Positions 19,194 to 28,266 are shown, numbered from the stretch's first letter. The stretch is DNA of 64,000 nucleotides from Cereibacter changlensis JA139 (GCF_003034985.1 NZ_PZKG01000002.1:35376-99375), one strand, 5' to 3'. Made by a program: numbers and translations. The notes: generated by a model not told the origin, from the letters alone.

Positions 19194-20203
19194 CCGCCGT
19201 CGGTCGTGGGGCCTGCATCTTCGGCTGCGCCGGACCCGTTCTCTTGCCGGAGGAACGCGCCTTCTTCCGCGAGGCCGATCCCTTCGGCTTCATTCTCTTT
19301 GCCCGCAATGTCGAGACGCCCGACCAGCTGCGCCGCCTGACCTCCGAGCTGCGCGAGGCGGTGGGCCGCGACGCGCCGGTGCTGGTCGATCAGGAGGGCG
19401 GGCGCGTGCAGCGGCTGCGCAGCCCGGCCTGGCGCGAGTATCCGCCGCCGCTCGACGCGGTGCGCGCGGCGGGGCCGCAGGCGGCGCGGATGATGGCGCT
19501 GCGCTACCGGCTGATCGCCGAGGAGCTGCGCGCCGTCGGCATCGACAGCAACTGCGCCCCGGTGGCCGACGTGCTGAGCGCGGCGACCCATCCCTTCCTC
19601 GCCAACCGCTGCTACTCCGACGACCCGGCTGCCGTGACCGAGCTTGCCCGCGTGGTGGCCGAGGCGCATCTGGCGAGCGGCGTGCTGCCGGTCATCAAGC
19701 ACATGCCGGGCCATGGCCGGGCGGCGGGCGACACGCATCTGGCGCTGCCCACCGTCTCCACCGATCTGGAAACGCTGCTCGCCACCGATTTCGCCGTCTT
19801 CCGCGCGTTGAACCACCTGCCGATGGCGATGACGGCGCATATCGTCTTCTCGGCGGTCGATGACCGCCCCGCCACCTGCTCGCCGCCGATGATCCGGCTG
19901 ATCCGCGATAGGATCGGCTTCGGCGGTTTGCTAATGACCGATGACGTCGGGATGGAGGCGCTCTCGGGCACCAGGGCCGAGCGCGCGGCGGCGGCGATCG
20001 CGGCGGGTTGCGACATCGCCCTGCATTGCAACGGCAAGATGGACGAGATGACGGGCGTCGCCGCCGCGGCGGGTGACATGGGGCCCGAGGCGCTGCGCCG
20101 GGCCGGGGCGGCGCTGGCCGCCCGCCGCCCGCCCGAGCCGGTTGACATCGCGGCGCTGGAGGCCGAGCATTCGGGCCTTCTGAGCGGGCGTGGGCATGGC
20201 TGA
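19190..20203 (+). CDS. nagZ: beta-N-acetylhexosaminidase, GH3
   Basis: 337 aa. Cytoplasmic enzyme that removes GlcNAc from anhydromuropeptides in peptidoglycan recycling. The GH3 NagZ signature KHMPGHGRAAGDTHLALP starts at Lys170 and includes the flexible-loop Asp-His pair (GDTH). DQEGGRVQRL (residues ~65-74) and TDDVGMEAL with the nucleophile Asp are also present. Placed between a SPOR protein and scpA; its stop overlaps the scpA start. Confidence 0.95.
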   Translation: MTAVGRGACIFGCAGPVLLPEERAFFREADPFGFILFARNVETPDQLRRLTSELREAVGRDAPVLVDQEGGRVQRLRSPAWREYPPPLDAVRAAGPQAARMMALRYRLIAEELRAVGIDSNCAPVADVLSAATHPFLANRCYSDDPAAVTELARVVAEAHLASGVLPVIKHMPGHGRAAGDTHLALPTVSTDLETLLATDFAVFRALNHLPMAMTAHIVFSAVDDRPATCSPPMIRLIRDRIGFGGLLMTDDVGMEALSGTRAERAAAAIAAGCDIALHCNGKMDEMTGVAAAAGDMGPEALRRAGAALAARRPPEPVDIAALEAEHSGLLSGRGHG

Positions 20204-20984
20204 CGACTGGGAAGGCGGCGAGAGGCTCAGCGTTGCGGATCGGCTGGCGGCCGAGGCGCTGATTGTCGATGTCGAGGGCTTCGAAGGCCCGCTCGACCTG
20301 CTCTTGACCCTGTCGCGCACCCAGAAGGTCGATCTGCGCCGCATCTCGGTGCTGCAACTGGCCGAGCAGTATCTGGTCTTCGTCACCGAGGCCAAGGCGC
20401 TGCGGATCGAGCTTGCGGCCGACTATCTGGTGATGGCCGCCTGGCTCGCCTATCTGAAATCCCGCCTGCTGCTGCCGCCCGACCCGACCGAGGAAGGCCC
20501 CTCCGCCGAGGATCTGGCGGCGCATCTGGCTTTCCAGCTGGAGCGGCTGCAGGCGATGCGCGAGGCGGCGGCGCAGCTGATGGCGCGCGACCAGAAGGGC
20601 CGCGACTTCTTCGCCCGCGGCCTGCCGGAGGACATCACCCGGCACCGCAAGGTCACCTATTCCGCCACGCTGATCGACCTGATGCGCGCCTATGCCCGCA
20701 TCCGCACCAAGGACGAGTTCCGCCCCTTCGTCATGGACCGCGACCATGTCTTCACCATGGAGCAGGCGCTTGACCGGATGCGCGGCATGCTGAACTGGTT
20801 CGGCGACTGGGCCGACCTCACCAGCTATCTGCCGGAGGGCTGGGGCGAGCATCCGCAGCGCCGCCGCTCGGCCACCGCGGCGCATTTCGCGGCCGTGCTG
20901 GAGATGACCAAGCGCGGCCAGATCGAGCTGCGACAGGGCGACACCTTCTCGCCGATCCAGATCCGCCGGAGGGAGGGCGCATGA
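20196..20984 (+). CDS. scpA: segregation and condensation protein A
   Basis: 262-aa kleisin that bridges SMC heads and ScpB in chromosome condensation. N-terminal FEGPLDLLLTLSRTQKVDLRRI is the SMC-binding helix; the middle is charged, and the C-terminal winged-helix part ends with FLEMTKRGQIELRQ-like residues. ATG 20196 is preferred to a GTG two codons earlier. It overlaps nagZ by 8 bp and scpB by 4 bp. Confidence 0.95.
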   Translation: MADDWEGGERLSVADRLAAEALIVDVEGFEGPLDLLLTLSRTQKVDLRRISVLQLAEQYLVFVTEAKALRIELAADYLVMAAWLAYLKSRLLLPPDPTEEGPSAEDLAAHLAFQLERLQAMREAAAQLMARDQKGRDFFARGLPEDITRHRKVTYSATLIDLMRAYARIRTKDEFRPFVMDRDHVFTMEQALDRMRGMLNWFGDWADLTSYLPEGWGEHPQRRRSATAAHFAAVLEMTKRGQIELRQGDTFSPIQIRRREGA

Positions 20985-21616
20985 ACGAGACCCCCGAGCG
21001 CAGCCTGTTCGAGGCCCCCGCGATGTCCGAGCAGGAGCGGATGGTCGAGGCAATCCTCTTCGCTTCCGCCGACCCGGTGACGGTGGCCGAGCTCGCCGCG
21101 CGGCTGCCGCACGGCTCCGACCCGGCCGAGGCGCTGGCGGCGTTGCGCCGGCGCTACGAGGGCCGCGGCGTGGCCTTGGTGCGGGTCGGTGACGCTTGGG
21201 CCTTCCGCACCGCGCCCGATCTCGGCCACCTGATGCGCAAGGAGACGGTGGAGCAACGCAAGCTGTCGCGCGCCGCCGTCGAGACGCTGGCCATCGTCGC
21301 CTATCACCAGCCGGTGACACGCGCCGAGATCGAAGAGATTCGGGGTGTCGCGGTGTCGCGCGGCACGGTAGATCAGCTGCTGGAACTGGAGTGGATTCGC
21401 TTCGGTCGCCGCCGCATGACGCCGGGTCGCCCGGTGACCTTCGTGGTGACCGAGCAGTTCCTCGACCATTTCGGGCTGGAATCGGCGCGTGACCTGCCGG
21501 GGCTGAAGGATCTGCGCGCGGCAGGGTTGCTCGACAACCGGCCGCTGCCCGGATCCGTCCGTCCGACGGAGGAGGACGAGCCGGTCACCGGCCAGAGCGA
21601 GCTTTTCGAGGATTAG
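20981..21616 (+). CDS. scpB: segregation and condensation protein B
   Basis: 211 aa. Dimeric tandem winged-helix partner of ScpA in the SMC complex. Typical segments are VEAILFASADPVTVAELA, ETLAIVAYHQPVTRAEIEEIRGV (residues ~96-118) and GRPVTFVVTEQFLDHFGL. Coupled to scpA by ATGA. In many relatives tatABC follow; here a short basic protein does. Confidence 0.96.
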   Translation: MNETPERSLFEAPAMSEQERMVEAILFASADPVTVAELAARLPHGSDPAEALAALRRRYEGRGVALVRVGDAWAFRTAPDLGHLMRKETVEQRKLSRAAVETLAIVAYHQPVTRAEIEEIRGVAVSRGTVDQLLELEWIRFGRRRMTPGRPVTFVVTEQFLDHFGLESARDLPGLKDLRAAGLLDNRPLPGSVRPTEEDEPVTGQSELFED

Positions 21617-21642
21617 GACTTTTTCGGGGATTGGGACTGGGC

Positions 21643-21828
21643 ATGAAACTGAGCAGCATCATCGGCAGGATTGCGGGGATCTTCGGCCGGAAGGCCAAGC
21701 CGGCCAAGAGCGTGGCGAAGAAGCCGCGCGAGCAGGCCACCGCCGAACGGTTGCAGGGCAACACCGCCCGCGAGGCCGCCAAGCGCGCCCGCAAGGCCGC
21801 CCGCGTCACCCGCCGCGTGGGCCGCTAA
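21643..21828 (+). CDS. small basic protein, unknown function
   Basis: 61 aa, about one third Lys/Arg, starting MKLSSIIGRIAGIFGRKAKP with an amphipathic N-terminal helix and continuing as an Ala/Arg/Lys-rich helix. There is no true membrane segment. It lies 26 bp after scpB on the same strand and may be its last cotranscribed gene. The composition could suit a nucleic-acid- or membrane-surface-binding peptide, but I do not recognise a family. No strong ribosome binding site is visible. Confidence 0.5.
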   Translation: MKLSSIIGRIAGIFGRKAKPAKSVAKKPREQATAERLQGNTAREAAKRARKAARVTRRVGR

Positions 21829-21847
21829 TTCCGGGCGCTGATCCGGA

Positions 21848-22933
21848 TCAGCTGCGGCTGTCCACGCGGAAATGCTTGGACAGCTTCAGCCCCTGGCCCT
21901 GATAGTTCGACGCGATGCCCGCGCCATAGAGCATGTCGGGCAGCACGCTCATCCGCTCGTAGACCAGCCGCCCGACCACCTGCCCGTGCTCCAGCACGAA
22001 GGGGGCCTCGTGGCAGCGCACCTCCAGCACCCCGCGCGATCCCGATCCGCCGGCGGCAGAATGGCCGAAGCCCGGATCGAAGAAGCCCGCGTAATGCACC
22101 CGGAACTCGCCCACCATCGCCAGATAGGGGGCCATCTCGGCGGCGCAGTCCGGCGGGATGGTGACGGATTCGCGGCTGACGAGGATGTAGAAGGCGCCGG
22201 GATCGAGGATGATCCGGCCCTCGCTGGTCCGAACCTCCTCCCAGTAGTCCTGCGCGGCGTAATGGCCGATGCGGTCGAGGTCGATCACCCCGGTATGCGG
22301 CTTGGCCCTGTAGCCCACCAGATCGCCCTCCGAGGGCCGCAGGTCGACCGAGAAGCCCAGGCCTTCCGAGATCAGCGCCTCGCCCGAGACCAGCGGCTCC
22401 TTGCGGTGCAGCGCGTGCAGTTCGGCGTCGCTCAGCACCGCCTGTCCGGCGCGGAAGCGGATCTGGTTCAGCCGCATGCCGGGGCGCACCAGCACCGAGA
22501 AGCTGCGCGGGCAGACCTCGGCATAGAGCGGGCCGGCATAGCCTTCGGGGATCCGGTCGAACTCCACCCCGCCATCGGCGATGGTGCGCGTCAGGAGGTC
22601 CAGCCGCCCGGTGGAGGATTTGGCATTGGCCACTGCGGTGATCCCCGGAGGCAGCGCCAGCGATTCCATTAGCGGGATGACATAGACGCAGCCCTTCTCC
22701 AGCACCGCCCCGGCGGAGAGGTCGACGCGGTGCATCTCGAATTCGGCGATGCGCTCGGCGACCGAGCGGCCATGTCCCGCGAGGAAGGAGGCGCGGACGC
22801 GGTAGGCGACCCGGCCCAGCCGCAGGTCGAGGCTGGCGGGCTGGATCTGCTCGGCCAGCACCGGCGGCTCGGCCCGGATCACGCCGGCGTCGATCATCGA
22901 CCGGAGGGTTTGCGATGCGAGCACGCCGGTCAT
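21848..22933 (-). CDS. 2'-deoxycytidine 5'-triphosphate deaminase (DCD_N type)
   Basis: 361 aa, about twice the length of ordinary Dcd. It contains two dUTPase/dCTP deaminase-like halves, as in the alphaproteobacterial DCD_N family. Recognisable parts are IQPASLDLRLGRVAYRVRA (residues ~30-48), the substrate loop KSSTGRLDLLTRTIADGGVEFDRIPEGYAGPLYAEV (~105-140), and a second EMAPYLAMVGEFRVHYAGFFDPGFGHSA block (~265-292). It makes dUTP from dCTP for thymidylate supply. The tRNA-Pro gene lies just upstream on the same strand. Confidence 0.9.
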   Translation of the reverse strand: MTGVLASQTLRSMIDAGVIRAEPPVLAEQIQPASLDLRLGRVAYRVRASFLAGHGRSVAERIAEFEMHRVDLSAGAVLEKGCVYVIPLMESLALPPGITAVANAKSSTGRLDLLTRTIADGGVEFDRIPEGYAGPLYAEVCPRSFSVLVRPGMRLNQIRFRAGQAVLSDAELHALHRKEPLVSGEALISEGLGFSVDLRPSEGDLVGYRAKPHTGVIDLDRIGHYAAQDYWEEVRTSEGRIILDPGAFYILVSRESVTIPPDCAAEMAPYLAMVGEFRVHYAGFFDPGFGHSAAGGSGSRGVLEVRCHEAPFVLEHGQVVGRLVYERMSVLPDMLYGAGIASNYQGQGLKLSKHFRVDSRS

Positions 22934-22957
22934 GTCATTCCCCTTCGGTGAAAACGG

Positions 22958-22991
22958 AACGGCCCGCCCCTGTTGCCAAGGGCGGGCCGTT
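22958..22991 (-). terminator. terminator after tRNA-Pro
   Basis: 12-bp perfect stem AACGGCCCGCCC / GGGCGGGCCGTT with a 10-nt loop, a few bases past the tRNA 3' end, followed leftward by CCGTTTTC. Confidence 0.75.
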
Positions 22992-22996
22992 TCGGT

Positions 22997-23074
22997 TGGT
23001 CGGGCCGGCGAGATTCGAACTCGCGGCCTTCCGCCCCCCAGACGGACGCGCTAACCAGGCTGCGCCACGGCCCG
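22997..23074 (-). tRNA. tRNA-Pro (GGG)
   Basis: The leftward strand folds as a tRNA: 7-bp acceptor CGGGCCG/CGGCCCG, D-arm GCGC-AGCCTGGTTA-GCGC, anticodon arm TCCGT-CTGGGGG-GCGGA with anticodon GGG, T-arm GCGAG-TTCGAAT-CTCGC, discriminator A and an encoded CCA (22999-22997). It reads CCC, a common codon here. Confidence 0.97.
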
Positions 23075-23136
23075 ACACGCGGGATACATAACGAGTTTAC
23101 CGGCAGGGGCAAGCCGGAAAGCACAGCTTTTTCGCC

Positions 23137-23955
23137 TTACCTGCGCCCGCCGCGATGCGCCGAGGCCAGCCGGTCGCGCAGCTGCACCAGCCGCGCCTGC
23201 AACGGCAGCAGCGCCTCGCGCTTGCCTGCAAGGGCGGAAGGGGGCAGGGCCCGCAGCGCCGCCGGCAGCCAGAGGCCGGGAGCCTCCTCCGCCGCGTCTG
23301 GGTCGGAGGGCAGGGCCGGCTCCTGCGGCAGCTCCGCCTCCCCTGCGACCTCGTCCGATTCGTCCGGCGCGGGCGGGGCCACCTCTTCCGGCATCGATTC
23401 GGTGGGCTTCAGCTCCGCCTCGTCCTCCGGCTGCCAGTCGGCCTCCGCCTCCTGCTCTGCCTCTGGCACCCCAAGCGCCTCGGGTTGCCAGTCGGCCTGC
23501 GCTTCCTGCGGCAGGTCCTCCTCGGGCTCTGCAGCCGCCTCCGACGCAGGCGCGGCGGGGCGCGCCCTCGGCTCGGTCGGGGGCAGCGAGAAGGCCAGCA
23601 CCTCGCCCATGCGCGGGTTTTCCTCCGGCTCCGCCTCGTTGACGAACTCCTCCGCGTCCTCGACCGGCTCGTAGCCGCGCGGCTCGATCGTGGTCAGGCC
23701 GGCGACATGGCGCACCCCCTGTTCGCGCAGGATCTTCTGCACGCCGCGGATGGTCATGCCCTCGTCATGCAGCAGCCGCTTGATCCCGGCGAGCAGGGCG
23801 ATATCGGCGGGCCGGTAGTAGCGGCGGCCGCCGGCGCGTTTCACCGGGCGGATCTGCGGGAAGCGGCTTTCCCAGAAGCGCAGCACATGCGCCGGGGTTT
23901 CGAGAACCTCGGCGACCTCGCTGATCGTGCGAAAGGCGTCTGCAGATTTTTCCAT
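23137..23955 (-). CDS. MerR family transcriptional regulator
   Basis: 272 aa. N-terminal MerR winged helix: [50 protein letters not shown] (residues ~9-58), where [11 protein letters not shown] is typical of the ihfA-linked alphaproteobacterial subgroup. The rest (from ~85) is a low-complexity, Glu/Ala/Pro-rich acidic tail without the metal-binding cysteines of CueR/MerR. It sits 11 bp downstream of ihfA in the same operon. Target genes unknown. Confidence 0.88.
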   Translation of the reverse strand: MEKSADAFRTISEVAEVLETPAHVLRFWESRFPQIRPVKRAGGRRYYRPADIALLAGIKRLLHDEGMTIRGVQKILREQGVRHVAGLTTIEPRGYEPVEDAEEFVNEAEPEENPRMGEVLAFSLPPTEPRARPAAPASEAAAEPEEDLPQEAQADWQPEALGVPEAEQEAEADWQPEDEAELKPTESMPEEVAPPAPDESDEVAGEAELPQEPALPSDPDAAEEAPGLWLPAALRALPPSALAGKREALLPLQARLVQLRDRLASAHRGGRR

Positions 23956-23966
23956 GCGGGGCCCGA

Positions 23967-24269
23967 TCAGCGTTTCGCGCCGGCGGCCACGCGATCCTTC
24001 ATCAGATGCGACGGGCGGAAGGTCAGCACGCGGCGCGGGCTGATCGGCACCTCGTCGCCGGTCTTGGGGTTGCGCCCGACCCGCGCCGACTTGTCGCGCA
24101 CCGAGAAGGTGCCGAAGGACGAGATCTTCACCGTCTCGCCGGAGGCCAGTACATCGGACAAATGTTGCAGAACAGATTCAACCAATTGCGCGGATTCATT
24201 GCGCGACAGGCCGACCTCGCGAAACACGGCCTCGCTCAGATCCATGCGCGTGAGAGTCTTTTCGCTCAT
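23967..24269 (-). CDS. ihfA: integration host factor subunit alpha
   Basis: 100-aa DNA-bending histone-like protein. It has the HU/IHF fold, signature [17 protein letters not shown] (residues ~65-81) with the intercalating Pro68 on the beta-arm, and SSFGTFSV before it. The ATG at 24269 ([11 protein letters not shown]) gives the family length; the longer in-frame extension is not conserved. An exact IHF consensus site lies 55 bp upstream, suggesting autoregulation. Cotranscribed with the MerR gene, and probably partly with fabH upstream. Confidence 0.96.
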   Translation of the reverse strand: MSEKTLTRMDLSEAVFREVGLSRNESAQLVESVLQHLSDVLASGETVKISSFGTFSVRDKSARVGRNPKTGDEVPISPRRVLTFRPSHLMKDRVAAGAKR

Positions 24270-24323
24270 TCCATCCCCCGGGTTGATTTGGGGCAGGATG
24301 AGCCGTTTGATTTTCCGAGTCAA

Positions 24324-24336
24324 TATCAACGGCTTG
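24324..24336 (+). promoter_or_regulatory. exact IHF consensus site upstream of ihfA
   Basis: TATCAACGGCTTG matches the IHF consensus WATCAANNNNTTR at every fixed position. It lies between fabH and ihfA, in a local A/T-rich patch that also contains promoter-like TTGATA/TTGACT on the other strand. Confidence 0.6.
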
Positions 24337-24377
24337 GAAGGGCAGGTTGATGCGCGTTTACCAGCGCAAATGAGCCC

Positions 24378-25349
24378 TCACCAGCGCAGGACGACCGAAC
24401 CCCAGGCCAGACCGCCGCCGATCGCCTCGGTCACCAGCAGATCGCCGCGCTTGATCTGGCCGCGGGCCTTGCCCACCGACAGCGCCAGCGGGATCGAGGC
24501 GGCCGAGGTGTTGCCATGGTCCTGCACCGTCAGCACCACCCGCTCCATCGGCACCTGCATGCGCTGCGCCGTGGCGCTGATGATGCGCAGATTGGCCTGA
24601 TGCGGCACGATCCAGTCGACATCGGCGCTGCAGAGCCCGGCCTTGTCCAGCGCGAGATGCGCGGTTTCCGCCAGCTTTTCAACGGCATGACGGAAGACCT
24701 CCTTGCCCTGCATCCGCAGGTATCCGGTGGTCCCGGTCGAGGAGCCGCCGTCGACGTAGAGGAGTTCGCGGTAGCGCCCGTCGGAATGCAGGTCGGTCGA
24801 GAGGATGCCGCGGTCGGAGGGTTTGCCCTCGCCCTCGGCGGCCTCGAGGATCAGCGCGCCGGCGCCGTCGCCGAACAGCACGCAGGTGGTGCGGTCGGTC
24901 CAGTCCATCAGCCGGCTGAAGGTCTCGGCCCCGATCACCATCACGCGCTTCGCCTGACCCGAACGGATCAGCGCATCGGCATTGGCCAACGCGAAGACGA
25001 AACCGGCGCAGACCGCCTGCACGTCATAGGCAAAGCCGCGGGTCATGCCGATGGCGGCCTGCACCATTGTGGCGGCGGAGGGGAAGGTGAGGTCGGCGGT
25101 GGAGGTGGCGAGGATGATGGCGTCCAGATCGTCGGCCACCAGCCCCGCGTCATCCAGCGCGGCGCGGGCGGCGCGGGTGGCGAGGTCGGAGGTGGTCTGG
25201 CCCTCGGCCACGAAATGCCGCCGCTCGATCCCGGACCGGGTGCGGATCCACTCGTCGGTCGTGTCGATCCGCTCTTCGAGTTCCGAGTTCGGCACGATGC
25301 GTTCGGGCAGGTAATGCCCGACGCCCATCATCACGGCGCGCGTTGTCAT
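24378..25349 (-). CDS. fabH: beta-ketoacyl-ACP synthase III
   Basis: 323 aa. Condenses acetyl-CoA with malonyl-ACP to start fatty acid synthesis. The catalytic triad is complete: Cys114 (QAVCAGF), His250 (VPHQANLRI), Asn280 (DHGNTSAAS). The N-terminal TDEWIRTRSGIERR is typical. The start shares one base with the plsX stop, consistent with the conserved rpmF-plsX-fabH order. Confidence 0.97.
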   Translation of the reverse strand: MTTRAVMMGVGHYLPERIVPNSELEERIDTTDEWIRTRSGIERRHFVAEGQTTSDLATRAARAALDDAGLVADDLDAIILATSTADLTFPSAATMVQAAIGMTRGFAYDVQAVCAGFVFALANADALIRSGQAKRVMVIGAETFSRLMDWTDRTTCVLFGDGAGALILEAAEGEGKPSDRGILSTDLHSDGRYRELLYVDGGSSTGTTGYLRMQGKEVFRHAVEKLAETAHLALDKAGLCSADVDWIVPHQANLRIISATAQRMQVPMERVVLTVQDHGNTSAASIPLALSVGKARGQIKRGDLLVTEAIGGGLAWGSVVLRW

Positions 25350-26467
25350 TATTTGATACCGTTGCCTGAATTGCTTGGGGCGCTGTCGTCCCGAGGGGCA
25401 TCCTGCCCCGCGCGGCCAGCCGATGCAACCCGTGCCGCCAGCCGGTCGTTGAAGCCCGACTGCGCCAGCTGGAAGGCCAGCTTGATCGCCGCCGACACGC
25501 CGGTGGCGTCGGCCGAGCCGTGCGATTTCACCACGGTGCCGTTCAGCCCGAGGAAGACGCCGCCGTTCACCCGGCGCGGATCTATCCGTTTCTGCAGTCT
25601 TTTCAGCGAGCCGAGCGCCAGCACCGCCGCCATCTTCGACAGCACGTTGGCCCCGAAGGCCTCGCGCAGGAAGTCGGAGATCAGCTTGGCCGTGCCCTCG
25701 CCGGTCTTCAGGGCGATGTTGCCGGTGAAGCCGTCGGTCACGATCACGTCACAGCGATTGCCGGGGATGTCGCCGCCCTCGATGAAGCCGACATACTCGT
25801 AGCCGCCCGCCGCGGCATGGGCCGCGATCAGGTCGTTGGCCAGCTTCAACTCGGCGCTGCCCTTGTGATCCTCGGTGCCGACGTTCAGCAGACCGACGCG
25901 CGGACGGTCGAGGTTCAGACCATTGCGCGCATAGGAGGCGCCCATGGTGGCGTATTGCAGGAAGTCGCCGGCATCCGCCTTGATGTCGGCGCCGACGTCC
26001 AGCATCACGTTGAAACCGCCGGGATTGCGCGAGGGCCAGAGGCAGGCGATGGCCGGACGGTTGACGCCGGGCAGCTTGCGCAGCCGGATCATCGACACCG
26101 CCATCAGCGCGCCGGTATTGCCGCAGGACACGGCGACCGTGGCCTCGCCCTTCTTCACGCTCTCGATGCAGGACCACATCGAGGTGCCCTCGCCATGGCG
26201 CATGATCTGGCTCGGCTTGTCGTGCATGGTGACGACGCGGGGGGCGTGGCGCAGCTCGCAGCGATCGGCGAGGACCTTGCGCTTGCCGATCAGGCCGCGC
26301 AGCTCCGCCTCGTCGCCATGCAGGATGAACCCGATGTCCGGGTTCTTTTCCGCAGACTGAACCAGACCGGCAACCACTGCCGCCGGCCCGCGATCGCCGC
26401 CCATCGCATCGACGGAGATGACGATGCGCCCCTCGCCCTTGACCGGAGTGATGTTTCCGTTCGACAT
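25349..26467 (-). CDS. plsX: phosphate acyltransferase PlsX
   Basis: 372 aa. Makes acyl-phosphate from acyl-ACP for phospholipid synthesis. Family segments are ISVDAMGGDRGPAAVVAG (residues ~17-34), AVSCGNTGALMAVSMIRLR and GFTGNIALKTGEG. Peripheral membrane enzyme. It lies 26 bp downstream of rpmF, in an operon with fabH, ihfA and merR. Confidence 0.97.
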   Translation of the reverse strand: MSNGNITPVKGEGRIVISVDAMGGDRGPAAVVAGLVQSAEKNPDIGFILHGDEAELRGLIGKRKVLADRCELRHAPRVVTMHDKPSQIMRHGEGTSMWSCIESVKKGEATVAVSCGNTGALMAVSMIRLRKLPGVNRPAIACLWPSRNPGGFNVMLDVGADIKADAGDFLQYATMGASYARNGLNLDRPRVGLLNVGTEDHKGSAELKLANDLIAAHAAAGGYEYVGFIEGGDIPGNRCDVIVTDGFTGNIALKTGEGTAKLISDFLREAFGANVLSKMAAVLALGSLKRLQKRIDPRRVNGGVFLGLNGTVVKSHGSADATGVSAAIKLAFQLAQSGFNDRLAARVASAGRAGQDAPRDDSAPSNSGNGIK

Positions 26468-26493
26468 GGCGCTTCCGGGGCGAACGGCGCGGC

Positions 26494-26700
26494 TTACGCC
26501 GCGTCCTCGTCCAGATCGGTCTCGGTCGTCATCGCGACGACTTCGCGTGCGTCATAGTGACCGCAGGCGCCGCAGACGTGGTGCGGGCGCTTGAGCTCGC
26601 CGCAGTTGGAGCATTCGGCGGGGTTAGAAGCCACGAGAGCGTCATGGGCCCGGCGCATGTTGCGCTTGGATTTGGTGACTCGGTTCTGAGGGACAGCCAT
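26494..26700 (-). CDS. rpmF: 50S ribosomal protein L32
   Basis: 68 aa. [22 protein letters not shown] is the standard L32 start, and [21 protein letters not shown] carries a four-cysteine zinc knuckle, i.e. the C+ paralog form. The gene sits between yceD and plsX, its usual place. Confidence 0.98.
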   Translation of the reverse strand: MAVPQNRVTKSKRNMRRAHDALVASNPAECSNCGELKRPHHVCGACGHYDAREVVAMTTETDLDEDAA

Positions 26701-26872
26701 GTCTCAACCTTGGGTTACTGAGGGGCAAGCCCCTGATTTTCCTTTGGGATCTGGCCATTGCCCAAACGGCAGGGCGCGTCGGATCCACGCTTTGAACGAG
26801 GCGCGGAACATAGTGGGATTCTGGCGCGGCGCAAGCCCCTTTCGTATCCCCGCGGCTCCCCGCCACGCCCGG

Positions 26873-27469
26873 TCAGGCATCGCCGCCCGAACCGCCCTCG
26901 CTGCTCTCGCCGGTCAGCTTGCCCTTCAGCGCCGCGAGACCGGCGAAGGGCCGCAGGTCCTCGTCGCGCAGCGGGGCCGCGCCGGGAGGGGCCACCGCCA
27001 CCTCGCCGAGCTCCGCCCCCGGCGCGCGCGGGTAGAGCGGCAGCGCCAGCGCCAGCGCCTCCACCGCGACCGCGCCGGCGTCGATCACTTCGGGCAGCTG
27101 TTCCGAACTGTCGTCCTCCGGCATCTCCACCTCGTCGCCCTCGGGGGCGGCGTAATCGGCGAGGTAGCGGCGGATCACCGGCTCGTCGATCCGGGTGGTC
27201 ACCGGCGCGAGGCTGACGCTGCAGGGCTGCACCACGGTGGCGACCAGCCGCGCCTCCAGCACGTAGTCATGCTTGCCGGAGGCGCGGATCTCGCCCTTGA
27301 AATGCATTCCGCGCACCTCGGAGATGCCGAGCAGCGCCGCCACCAGCGCCTGGGCCGGCTTGTCGGGGGCGATGTCGAAATGCGTGGGCTTGCGCGCGGG
27401 CAGGGCCGACACGCGGAACGGCCGGGAAACCGGCAGGTCTTCGCTGGATGCGTGCATCGGATCAGTCAT
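26873..27469 (-). CDS. YceD/DUF177 family protein
   Basis: 198 aa. Family found upstream of rpmF in many bacteria and linked to 23S rRNA/large-subunit biogenesis, with no firm biochemical role. The segment RLVATVVQPCSVSLAPVTTRIDEPVIRRYL (residues ~75-104) contains the conserved QPC (C-x-R/x-type) motif, followed by an acidic DEVEMPEDD stretch and IDAGAVAVEALALALPLYPRAPGA. The ATG at 27469 is used because upstream in-frame sequence is not conserved. Confidence 0.88.
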   Translation of the reverse strand: MTDPMHASSEDLPVSRPFRVSALPARKPTHFDIAPDKPAQALVAALLGISEVRGMHFKGEIRASGKHDYVLEARLVATVVQPCSVSLAPVTTRIDEPVIRRYLADYAAPEGDEVEMPEDDSSEQLPEVIDAGAVAVEALALALPLYPRAPGAELGEVAVAPPGAAPLRDEDLRPFAGLAALKGKLTGESSEGGSGGDA

Positions 27470-27701
27470 GGCGATGTTTCTTTCGGAATTCGGGATATTG
27501 GCGGCGCAGCTCCTCCCCGTGACGGGGCGCGGAGCCGGTCGGGCGGCGTGCTGGTCGGCTCTCGCCGCTTGCAGCGGGCCTGCCACGCGTTCCTTTCTTG
27601 AACCCGGGGCTGACCTTCTGTAAGCCGGAGACAAAGCCGGGACGGGCTGTTGCGTCAGGGTTGGGGATACGGGGCTTCGGCCCCCAAGGCAAGAGGTCGG
27701 T

Positions 27702-28223
27702 ATGGGCGGGGCAGGCGGGTTCAAGACGGTTGCGCTGGTCCGCAGCGCGGGGTTCAGGGCGGTTGCGCGGCGCGGCCTGCGGCAGGCGGCGCTGGGGCTC
27801 TGCCTCGTCGCGGTGGTGGCCTGCGCGCCGGTCTACCGCAACCACGGCTACGCGCCGGAGGATACCGCGCTGGCCCAGATCACCGTCGGCAAGGACACCC
27901 GCGACACCGTGGCCGAGATCGTCGGCCGCCCCTCCGCCGCGGGCCTCCTGAACGACGAGGGCTGGTACTATGTCCAGAGCCGCTACCGCCACTTCGGCGC
28001 GCGCCGCCCGGAGGAGATCGAGCGGCAGGTGGTGGCGATCAGCTTCACCCCGAACGGCACCGTCGAGAATGTCGAGCGCTTCGGGCTGGAACAGGGCAAG
28101 GTCGTGCCGCTGTCCCGCCGCGTCACCGAGAGCAACATCAAGGGCGTCAGCCTGATCGGCCAACTGCTCGGCAACATCGGCCAGTTCCGCGCCGACCAGT
28201 TCATCCCGCAGGAAGAGCGCTGA
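27702..28223 (+). CDS. bamE: outer membrane protein assembly factor BamE (SmpA/OmlA)
   Basis: 173 aa. Lipoprotein of the BAM complex that helps insert outer membrane beta-barrels. The hydrophobic segment LGLCLVAVVACAP carries a lipobox ending at Cys41, then comes a SmpA/OmlA domain with ITVGKDTRDTVAEIVGRPS and WYYVQSRY. The N-region before the signal core is long (~25 residues), so the true start may be further downstream. Divergent from yceD across a 232-bp gap. Confidence 0.88.
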   Translation: MGGAGGFKTVALVRSAGFRAVARRGLRQAALGLCLVAVVACAPVYRNHGYAPEDTALAQITVGKDTRDTVAEIVGRPSAAGLLNDEGWYYVQSRYRHFGARRPEEIERQVVAISFTPNGTVENVERFGLEQGKVVPLSRRVTESNIKGVSLIGQLLGNIGQFRADQFIPQEER

Positions 28224-28228
28224 AACCC

Positions 28229-28256
28229 GCCCGGTCGCCGGAGATCCGGCGGCCGG
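28229..28256. terminator. hairpin between convergent bamE and msrB
   Basis: A GC-rich stem CCCGGTCGCCGG / CCGGCGGCCGGG with one T-G wobble and an AGAT loop lies in the 43-bp gap between the two stop codons. No T-tract on either side, so the terminator role is tentative. Confidence 0.4.
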
Positions 28257-28266
28257 GCAGGGAGCC

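Noticed and set aside
23137..23955. MerR gene as the CueR-type regulator of copA/copZ
   Set aside because: It lacks metal-binding cysteines and belongs to the ihfA-linked subgroup; it is 40 kb away from the copper genes.
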